Assembly (NCBI GenBank): GCA_009786295.1
Contig: WQTN01000121.1
Coordinates: 1 to 13,495 of the forward strand
Direction of reading: 5' to 3'
DNA: 13,495 bases
From: Methanomassiliicoccaceae archaeon
GTDB lineage: Archaea; Thermoplasmatota; Thermoplasmata; Methanomassiliicoccales; Methanomethylophilaceae
Shown: positions 8,701 to 13,495 of the stretch, piece by piece
How the letters are laid out: every line of letters begins with the position of its first letter
Position numbering within the stretch: the first letter of the stretch is position 1
Made by a program: the position numbers and the translations under genes
Notes under the pieces: model-generated
What the model was told of the DNA's origin: nothing
What the model saw: the letters and a program-made list of their open reading frames with translations, nothing else
The model's database searches: none

Positions 8701-11541
8701 TGTCGGAGGTATGCTCAGGTTGGTATTGGACGAGTTCATATTCCAACGTGTCTCAATGACCGATCCGGTCGCAATCGTGCTTGCTCCGGAAGAGAACACC
8801 ACATAGTAGTCTGCGTTCCTCGGCACCGAAATGGCATATGAGCCATCGGCGTTCGTGAACACTGTGGACTTCTTCACATACCCGGTCATTTCGGAAGAAC
8901 CGTAAACGGCCTCTGCCTCTACAAAGACGGAGACCTGTATTCCTTTTGCTCCGGCGGGCCCGGCTGATGAGGCGTAGGTCACATTTCCGTTTAATTCGGT
9001 CGTTATCGAGGGGTCATACTCCAGCATAACGGTCCCGTTGACGTAGTTTATCACTCCGCCGTCGGCGTTCTGTTTCTCCATTGCTTCGAACGCGTCCATG
9101 TCCACCCATCCGTCAGATGAGGATGTGGCGTTGCTGTTTGAGTTGTAATAAACGTGCCAGTATGCGACCTTATAGTTGGCAAGCCCGTATCCTGGGCTGG
9201 TCTTTATGCTTCCATCGCTCAATGCAAGGGCATTTAGGTAACCCATAGCCGATGAATACCCTGCTTCAGAGGGAGACATTCCGACGAGTGCCTTCCAGAA
9301 GAAGGTGTCGTACATGGCGTCCGTGTACGTAGCATATCCTGTCGATGTGTTGTAATAGAAGAACTTGGCCGGGGCACCATATCCGTCAAGGGAATAGTCC
9401 CCCAAGAAAGCGACCGTGGAGAAGTATGTCCCGTCATTGTAGTACAGAGGGAGCATCGATATGTCCACCGCCACATAGTTTATCGACTCTCCGCTTATGC
9501 TGCGTATGCTATCATAGAGTCCGTTGATCTTTGGTTCGGATGTGTTGCTTACAATATATTTGGAAAGAACAAGATACAATGCGTTCTCTTCTGTGACCTT
9601 CGGGTTCACTCCGCTGTATTTGTCAATATTGTTCTTGATTTCCTTTACGGCATCGGATGGGTTGTCGATGTAGTTTTTAATCGTGTTATAGTTCAACCCT
9701 GCGTTTTCTATCGCCGTTCTGTATAACGAAAGATCTTTACTGAGCAGCAAACGTATGGCCATAGCCGCCGTTACCGCCGAACTGCTGTCCGCCAGAAGTA
9801 CTGCGGACATTGCAGATACTCCGCCGCCGAACACGTCCGTGACAGAGTCGAATCCGCCGCGGGAGACAGCATCCGTGGAGTAGCCGAACCATGTTACCAG
9901 CGCGCCTACCTTATCATCGTCGCTGAGGTCATTCCACATTTTATTGAGAGAGTTGATGTCATCGGTCATCACTGTATATCCCAGACCTCCGAAGTACCCG
10001 TCGCCCTCCGAGTTTGTCGGAGTGCTGGCATCCACTGCGTATACCAGATTCGGCGCGGCGATGAGTGCCACCAACACGACGAGTGTCGCAAGAGGTATGG
10101 GCTTGAGTATCTTTTTCGGAGCGATCTTTATCCCGTTGCCTCTCATGTCCGCAATGTAGTCCTTCAGGCCCGCCATTCTTATGGCCATGAGTATCAACGC
10201 TGCCGATGCTACCGCAAACCCTGCGCCGGCAAGAATCGCGTATGAGGTCGAATACCATCCGATGATGAACAAAGCGAATATCCACCACATTGTGAATGTG
10301 TATTTCTTTGAATCCATTTGCTTGCGGTATTTGTAGACCATATAGAGGAACATCACCAGCGGCAGCCATACGGTCACCCAGCCGAAGAATGCGGCCATTG
10401 AGGATATGGATGTCACGGTTGATGCCGATGCGAGACTGGCCATCAGCTCGTTCACGTATACTGTGTTGCCGCTGACGACCGCTGAGAAAAGGTCGCCGGA
10501 TATGAAGTAGATCACTACGAGCACGGCTGCCGCGATTGCAAGGATCACGGGGACCATAAGCACCCATGTCCTGTCTGCGGTCTTGCCGAACAGGACCGCC
10601 AAAGCGACAGATAATATGGCAACTATGAACGGGCCGGAGAACACAAGGTCCCAAAGGCCCGCGAGAATGTAATAGGGGAGCGATATCAGGATCCCGAGCA
10701 TTATCACGCCGGAATATATGCCAACGGCGGGCATTATCTCTTTGGACCTCAGGCGGTCTGCCACTGCCTGAGCGACCATGAATAACACCAGCATCAGAAG
10801 GATCACGCGGAACTGATTCCACGAGAGGGCGATCAGCGCAAAGAGTATCCCTGCTATCAGGATGTTCTTGAGCATGGCCCTGTTGCCTAACATTGCCCTG
10901 AGTCCGCTGGGTTGGGTCTCGTCGCATTTTTCTAAAGCTTTCAGCAGGTAGTATACCATGAATGCGAACATGAACCCTACCAGGGCATATTCTGTACCGT
11001 TCGAGAAGACGGTGGTCATTATCATGAGCGCAAAGAATGCATAAAAGAGCGCTGCCAGAAGGCCTATCTTCTCATCATTGAACATCTTTCTTCCTATCAG
11101 GTACACGGGCCAGCATGTGAGTGCTGCCAGTATCGGGGCCGAGAACGCCAGCGTTCCGGCTACAGCGGTACCGGTGGATACACCGAACAAAGACACTATT
11201 CCTGCGATCCCCGCCATGATGACATCCATGAACACCGGATAGATGTTGACTGACCCATATGGATAGTTGAGGGCAGGGTCAGTGAACGCGAACGAACCAT
11301 TGAGGATGCTTTCTACTGTGTGTGCGTGGCTTGATGCCCCTGTTCCGCCGGACAACGCAAAATCGCTGCCAGCAGACACCCCGTAGGCAAAAATGAATCT
11401 TATGACAAACGCCACGATCATTATCGCTACCAGTGCTATCAGGCGCCATTCTCTTTTGAACCATACTTCCTCGTCATCGTCAGATGCCGGCAGGAAGCCC
11501 CCGTCTGTGGGTTTGGCTGACCTAATTCCAAATTTACGCAT
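5746..11541 (-). CDS. Giant AglB/STT3-type oligosaccharyltransferase-like protein with ~1,050-residue surface tail
   Basis: STT3/AglB proteins move a glycan from a dolichol lipid to Asn in N-x-S/T sequons on the outer face of the membrane. Residues 1-30 are a cytosolic leader; about 13 membrane helices span 33-502. Landmarks of the family are HTVESIL..GSFAFTDPALNYPYGS (74-97), SNGTEYALVGFMFAF (180-194), loop-5 NELMA with Glu365 (364-368), the external domain with ALVTWFGYSTDAVS (547-560), and YVAVDISMLP (689-698). Where active enzymes have a DPYYH-type Asp, an acidic DxE/DHH pair and WWDYG, this protein shows G68, T183-E184 and W551-F-G-Y-S. It may be divergent or inactive. After about residue 850 come carboxypeptidase-regulatory-like repeats (about 850-1470; clearest at 1209-1290), further beta domains, two NEW3/Ig-like domains (about 1635-1850), an anchor helix (1899-1920) and tail KKGVLVRRR. 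I count 20 sequons beyond residue 500. It has its own TATA box and GGAG Shine-Dalgarno. Confidence 0.85.
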   Translation of the reverse strand: MRKFGIRSAKPTDGGFLPASDDDEEVWFKREWRLIALVAIMIVAFVIRFIFAYGVSAGSDFALSGGTGASSHAHTVESILNGSFAFTDPALNYPYGSVNIYPVFMDVIMAGIAGIVSLFGVSTGTAVAGTLAFSAPILAALTCWPVYLIGRKMFNDEKIGLLAALFYAFFALMIMTTVFSNGTEYALVGFMFAFMVYYLLKALEKCDETQPSGLRAMLGNRAMLKNILIAGILFALIALSWNQFRVILLMLVLFMVAQAVADRLRSKEIMPAVGIYSGVIMLGILISLPYYILAGLWDLVFSGPFIVAILSVALAVLFGKTADRTWVLMVPVILAIAAAVLVVIYFISGDLFSAVVSGNTVYVNELMASLASASTVTSISSMAAFFGWVTVWLPLVMFLYMVYKYRKQMDSKKYTFTMWWIFALFIIGWYSTSYAILAGAGFAVASAALILMAIRMAGLKDYIADMRGNGIKIAPKKILKPIPLATLVVLVALIAAPNLVYAVDASTPTNSEGDGYFGGLGYTVMTDDINSLNKMWNDLSDDDKVGALVTWFGYSTDAVSRGGFDSVTDVFGGGVSAMSAVLLADSSSAVTAAMAIRLLLSKDLSLYRTAIENAGLNYNTIKNYIDNPSDAVKEIKNNIDKYSGVNPKVTEENALYLVLSKYIVSNTSEPKINGLYDSIRSISGESINYVAVDISMLPLYYNDGTYFSTVAFLGDYSLDGYGAPAKFFYYNTSTGYATYTDAMYDTFFWKALVGMSPSEAGYSSAMGYLNALALSDGSIKTSPGYGLANYKVAYWHVYYNSNSNATSSSDGWVDMDAFEAMEKQNADGGVINYVNGTVMLEYDPSITTELNGNVTYASSAGPAGAKGIQVSVFVEAEAVYGSSEMTGYVKKSTVFTNADGSYAISVPRNADYYVVFSSGASTIATGSVIETRWNMNSSNTNLSIPPTDLSGSVYVALDPFQPYTEGSYAVIEGIASGEKYPPADIIGGNFAFNNIVPDVYKLTIFSPSGTTINTGTVTVNPGSNSGYRISATTGKITVTVTTDIGASAPDRWIIAAKDTSTGAVYYGSVVNGKAVINVVPSTYTVYATGAKGSVADPTQAEMVNAVRAMGTAEFVSISNPSSTVSNNGSSTAALTVFATKAVSVSGAPSGSLVSIMSFGFTASSASSASFAVPISNGSNNEMYTAYAVNGNNVYYGMTTGSSISLTSSAGYSVKGIVKDSSGKPFSGTVSFIKQDGAHAGATFIFTSNEDGEFDVTLPAGTYTMYVYNSSSASISTITVSGGTDLGTINTSKSRDITITLNYKTNMSSATTRGIAFVDVTMSITINNVAYRIVSTTDATGKVVFTVPQGYAATATAESINKPLFYMEAQSRDFSSGTAGTSHSWTLAGSRDEDSTKYVKSGDVTSNLPVEIKLYTNLSKTYTGTSLRDVIPGQYTAVVDSSTGYYYNGTVYIYPGQTTLNIQAMATNVVKVTLTASQSDRITVTPTDDEKGSYYVDPSDSLVYYLQRGKSFYFEAVSTVNGTDRIAYASVKNISAPTTLKLDSKAEKVTIEGYAGVNADGTLTATYGTVSIPFTITDGTFKMILPAGIQGEAKLQLSATMTQTIGSKTYTYAGSAEMLANKVVDGATIRFHATTSGTPTSTLDLSGSAFSFANGRGTFTLSVKNTGSYPVTYNVTAGSAWVLDKAYTLTVNANQTGNIIISGSYDPGLVGAGNEDLSVTVRSINGTAVGTYVVDGSAFPSSGTPTNTYVDVTGTEGAYSDAVNGYEYLYAVTITNHDSYLKTLTVSVDPGSVPANWSLVYSDKDGGEIRASTFTFSAKGYDSTVVYIKLVCKDGSETSVPAIDVKVTILQGQFYTSSNIVKVDGTGKVATFIMTAQAALMESQDMHVDGNNIFNSSSPIPALTAVLVALSLICFIAMIWLGAKKGVLVRRR

Positions 11542-11549
11542 TCTATTAT

Positions 11550-11553
11550 CTCC
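11550..11553 (-). promoter_or_regulatory. Shine-Dalgarno for the giant STT3-like gene
   Basis: On the minus strand GTGGAGAT contains GGAG eight bases before the ATG at 11541. It supports this start and a leadered mRNA, in contrast with several neighbours that lack such a site. Confidence 0.55.
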
Positions 11554-11586
11554 ACTGATTAGAGTGGTGACTCATGCCCGATTGCC

Positions 11587-11603
11587 TATTTATAGATTTA
11601 TAG
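11587..11603 (-). promoter_or_regulatory. TATA-box region for the giant STT3-like gene
   Basis: The minus strand holds CTATAAATCTATAAATA, two overlapping TATA-like boxes. The downstream one (CTATAAATA, 11587-11595) predicts transcription start near 11565 and a leader of about 25 bases containing the GGAG site. The STT3-like gene therefore probably has its own promoter despite following pyrF on the same strand. Confidence 0.6.
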
Positions 11604-11605
11604 AG

Positions 11606-11621
11606 AAAGCGCGCGAGCTTT
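11606..11621. terminator. Weak hairpin downstream of pyrF
   Basis: AAAGC / GCTTT form a five-base stem around a six-base GC-rich loop, 24 bases after the pyrF stop. On the minus strand only a short T/C stretch follows, so it is a poor terminator for pyrF. The plus-strand reading has a longer T run but no gene ends there. Confidence 0.25.
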
Positions 11622-11644
11622 TTATGTATGGCCAAACGATGGGC

Positions 11645-12289
11645 TCAAAGGAACGGCCGTATCTCATCCCTTATCAAAGAGGCTGCGGATGCTGGGTCCT
11701 CTGCGCCGTATATCGTCCTTCCGACTATTACGTAGTCTGCACCGGCGGAAATCGCAGATGATGCGCTTCCGCCCTGAGCACCCACTCCCGGGGAGAGGAT
11801 CTTCAGTTTTCCGGCGATGGACCTTATCATTTTGATCCTTTCAGGCCTTGTGGCAGGAGCTATGAACCCTGCCACTCCGCATCTCGCACCCATACCGGCC
11901 ATCTCTTCCGCGTGTGGAGCTGTGAACCTCGCACCGCCCGGATGACTCATCTCTGTGACCGCGAAGACATCGGCCTTCCCCGCCGCGCTGACAGCTTCCT
12001 TCAGAGAATCCTCGCCCGCGAAAGCGTGCACTATTACTCCTGATGCTTTTCGAGATACCGCGCCCTCCACTATCAGGCGCACCGTGTTCGGAATGTCTGC
12101 GATCTTAAAATCACATATCACATCCGATATCTCAGAAAGCTCTGTTATTATCTCCGGCCCTGCGGAAAGGATCAGCGGCCAGTTGACCTTTATCGCGTCA
12201 ACAGAGTCCGAAATGGATTCTGCTATCTTCACTGCCTTGGCCGCATCTGTCTCGTCCAGTGCGATTATCAGTCCGGTGTCTCTTCTCAT
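11645..12289 (-). CDS. pyrF: Orotidine 5'-phosphate decarboxylase
   Basis: PyrF decarboxylates OMP to UMP, the last step of UMP synthesis. The 214-residue protein is the short archaeal form. Substrate-binding residues are LDET at 11-14 (Asp12) and Lys34 (AIKVNWP). The catalytic DxKxxD set is in DFKIADIPN at 60-68 (Asp60, Lys62, Asp65). The phosphate-binding part is SPGVGAQGG at 166-174 and VGRTIYGAEDP at 189-199. All are intact. An in-frame TAG lies five codons upstream of the ATG, so no longer start exists. GGAGAG lies 16 bases before the ATG, too far for normal use, but correctly placed for a three-codon reading frame (12286-12297) whose TGA overlaps this ATG. A TTAATAAA box at 12316-12323 suggests a very short leader instead. 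It is divergent from the radical SAM gene. Confidence 0.96.
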   Translation of the reverse strand: MRRDTGLIIALDETDAAKAVKIAESISDSVDAIKVNWPLILSAGPEIITELSEISDVICDFKIADIPNTVRLIVEGAVSRKASGVIVHAFAGEDSLKEAVSAAGKADVFAVTEMSHPGGARFTAPHAEEMAGMGARCGVAGFIAPATRPERIKMIRSIAGKLKILSPGVGAQGGSASSAISAGADYVIVGRTIYGAEDPASAASLIRDEIRPFL

Positions 12290-12312
12290 GGCCGCATCAC
12301 TCTAGCTCTCCA

Positions 12313-13407
12313 ATGTTTATTAAGACATCGCACTATCACATACCGATCGCTTTGAAAAGGTATGAATACGGCTCAGCCTCCAATTGTCCTCTTCCCAAAG
12401 GATGCGAACATTGCGTGAACGGATCTAAAATGGTGCTTTTCATAACCGGCAGGTGCGGCACGGATTGTTTCTATTGCCCCATTTCGCCCGAGAAAAAAGG
12501 GAAAGACGTCATGTTCGCCAATGAACGCAGAATCTTCGATCTCAGTGAGATGCTGGACGAGGCTGCCTCGATGAACGCCACCGGCACTGGCATTACGGGC
12601 GGAGACCCTCTTGTCACGATGGAACGAACAATATCTGCGATAAAAATGCTGAAAGAGCATTTCGGGCCCGGCCACCATATCCATCTGTATACTTCGACGG
12701 TGGACCTCGGCAGGTCGAAAGAGCTGTGCGATGCGGGCCTTGATGAGATAAGGTTCCATCCTCCTATGTCCCAGTGGGAAACGATGGACCTCAAAGAAAT
12801 ATCCCGGATCGTCTCAGAGACATCACTTGACGTCGGTATCGAGGTTCCGGCCATACCCGGGAACGAGAACGGGTTGGAAAGGCTTGCGTTATCGGCCTTG
12901 GAGGCGGGGGTCGGGTTCATTAACATAAATGAGTTCGAATTCTCGGAGAGCAACTGGAATATGATGGAGGAGATGAACTACAGGGTAAAGGATGACCTCT
13001 CTTCCGCGGTGGCCGGCTCCGAGAAGATGGCAACGGAACTTATGAGGAAGTATCCGAAATGCCCGATACATTTCTGCTCGTCTACCTTCAAGGACGGGGT
13101 CCAGCTCAGGAGGAGGCTGATACGAAGGGCCAATGTGATAGCCCGGAAGCATGATATAATCACTGACGACGGCACGATCATCAAAGGCATAGTTTACGCC
13201 GAAGACCTGAACGAGGCCGCCGCCCTGCTGCTGGAGATGAAGGTGCCGAAGGACCTGATGCTCATCGACGAGGAAAGAAAAAGGATAGAGGTTGCATCAT
13301 GGAAGCTCAGGAAGATATCGAAAAAGCTTCCGTATCAGTCATTCATAGTGGAGGAGTACCCTACGTTCGACCGGATGGAGGTCGAAAGGACGCCTCTCAA
13401 AGGATAA
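12313..13407 (+). CDS. Radical SAM protein of the COG2108 (PFL-activase-like) type
   Basis: An uncharacterised radical SAM enzyme of 364 residues. The cluster motif CGTDCFYC (Cys48, Cys52, Cys55) binds the 4Fe-4S cluster and SAM. TGGDPL at 95-100 is the usual GGE-type SAM-binding strand with Asp replacing Glu, and VPAIPGNENG at 178-187 and FININEFEF at 202-210 fit the partial TIM barrel. A three-Cys group before the core motif (Cys25, Cys31, Cys34) and CPIHFC at 250-255 could bind a second cluster or metal. The order 'Cys-rich head, KMVLFITGRC, YCP..., KDVMFANE' is what I recall for COG2108 proteins, annotated only as related to pyruvate formate-lyase activase. The substrate is unknown. I chose ATG 12313 over the upstream in-frame ATG at 12259, whose extra 18 codons lie opposite the pyrF coding start and look non-family-like. 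No clear Shine-Dalgarno or TATA box is visible. Confidence 0.8.
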   Translation: MFIKTSHYHIPIALKRYEYGSASNCPLPKGCEHCVNGSKMVLFITGRCGTDCFYCPISPEKKGKDVMFANERRIFDLSEMLDEAASMNATGTGITGGDPLVTMERTISAIKMLKEHFGPGHHIHLYTSTVDLGRSKELCDAGLDEIRFHPPMSQWETMDLKEISRIVSETSLDVGIEVPAIPGNENGLERLALSALEAGVGFININEFEFSESNWNMMEEMNYRVKDDLSSAVAGSEKMATELMRKYPKCPIHFCSSTFKDGVQLRRRLIRRANVIARKHDIITDDGTIIKGIVYAEDLNEAAALLLEMKVPKDLMLIDEERKRIEVASWKLRKISKKLPYQSFIVEEYPTFDRMEVERTPLKG

Positions 13408-13434
13408 ATGACCATGTAGCCTAAAAGTGCGGAA

Positions 13435-13449
13435 CACTATACTTTAGTG
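13435..13449. repeat. Short inverted repeat after the radical SAM gene
   Basis: CACTA and TAGTG flank TACTT, a five-base perfect stem 28 bases after the radical SAM stop and 25 bases before the next ATG. It could be part of a promoter (TATACTTTA is TATA-like), a weak terminator or an operator. Nothing decides between these. Confidence 0.25.
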
Positions 13450-13460
13450 ACCAAACAAAA

Positions 13461-13469
13461 AGGAAGTGA
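13461..13469 (+). promoter_or_regulatory. Strong Shine-Dalgarno before the right-edge gene
   Basis: AGGAAGTGA differs by one base from the archaeal consensus AGGAGGTGA and ends five bases before ATG 13475. It is the longest match to that consensus in the window and is the main reason for calling the truncated gene. Confidence 0.65.
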
Positions 13470-13474
13470 ACCGC

Positions 13475-13495
13475 ATGAGATATATTGGCCTGGAT
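13475..13495 (+). CDS. Start of an unknown gene cut by the window edge (MRYIGLD...)
   Basis: Seven codons are visible: MRYIGLD. They follow an excellent Shine-Dalgarno. A hydrophobic strand ending in GLD or GID at the very N-terminus is common in RNase H-fold proteins, including IS110-family transposases and RuvC/YqgF-like nucleases, where the Asp is the first catalytic residue. With only seven residues this is a hint, not an assignment. Confidence 0.45.

Noticed and set aside
5746..9000. Possible DNA-level tandem repeats in the surface tail
   Set aside because: The beta domains look related in pattern only; I see no long direct nucleotide repeats.
9959..10927. A 322-codon minus-strand open frame overlapping the STT3-like gene
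   Set aside because: It lies inside the STT3 membrane core in another frame, has an Arg/His/Asp-rich low-complexity composition and resembles no family; it is a shadow frame.
12259..12312. Extended N-terminus of the radical SAM protein
   Set aside because: The extra 18 residues lie over the start region of divergent pyrF and look non-conserved; ATG 12313 is a better start.

Overview
The window reads as a compact stretch of a euryarchaeal chromosome. It carries GatD and GatE (the archaea-only Glu-tRNA(Gln) amidotransferase), an archaeal-type translin, an AglB/STT3-type oligosaccharyltransferase, a short archaeal OMP decarboxylase, and a nickel-insertion GTPase (HypB) whose metal ligands fall at the same residue numbers as in the Methanocaldococcus protein. 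TATA-like boxes lie about 25-35 bases before several starts and Shine-Dalgarno use is patchy. None of the eight complete genes, nor any visible gene end, uses TAG as stop. With HypB and the giant surface protein, this suggests a methanogen related to the Methanomassiliicoccales (Thermoplasmatota). That placement is an inference.

Layout from left to right. Bases 1-1497 (minus strand) hold gatD followed by the first 68 codons of gatE, overlapping by 8 bases. A 72-base divergent promoter region separates them from a plus-strand run of hypB, purD, truA and a translin-family gene (1570-4938). purD and truA overlap by ATGA, and hypB and purD are 12 bases apart. A compact hairpin at 4951-4967 lies where this run meets the next block head-on.

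Bases 4958-11541 (minus strand) hold the most striking locus. A 1931-residue AglB/STT3-like membrane protein is followed, with a 4-base ATGA overlap, by a 263-residue membrane-anchored protein with two beta-rich ectodomains. The STT3 core (about residues 1-850) is joined to about 1,050 residues of carboxypeptidase-regulatory-like and Ig/NEW3-like beta domains, and the chain ends in a second membrane anchor with a basic tail. Its first catalytic Asp, the second acidic motif and the WWDYG motif all look altered, while the loop-5 Glu seems retained.

Bases 11645-12289 (minus) encode pyrF. Divergent from it is a radical SAM protein (about 12313-13407) of the COG2108 type with extra N-terminal cysteines. 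The last 21 bases start a further plus-strand gene behind a very good Shine-Dalgarno sequence; only seven codons (MRYIGLD) are visible.

Functionally the window mixes housekeeping (Gln-tRNA formation, purine and pyrimidine synthesis, tRNA pseudouridylation, hydrogenase maturation) with a cell-envelope locus, which is the part most likely to hold undescribed biology. I saw no rRNA, tRNA, CRISPR array or complete insertion sequence, and no gene-free stretch longer than about 105 bases.
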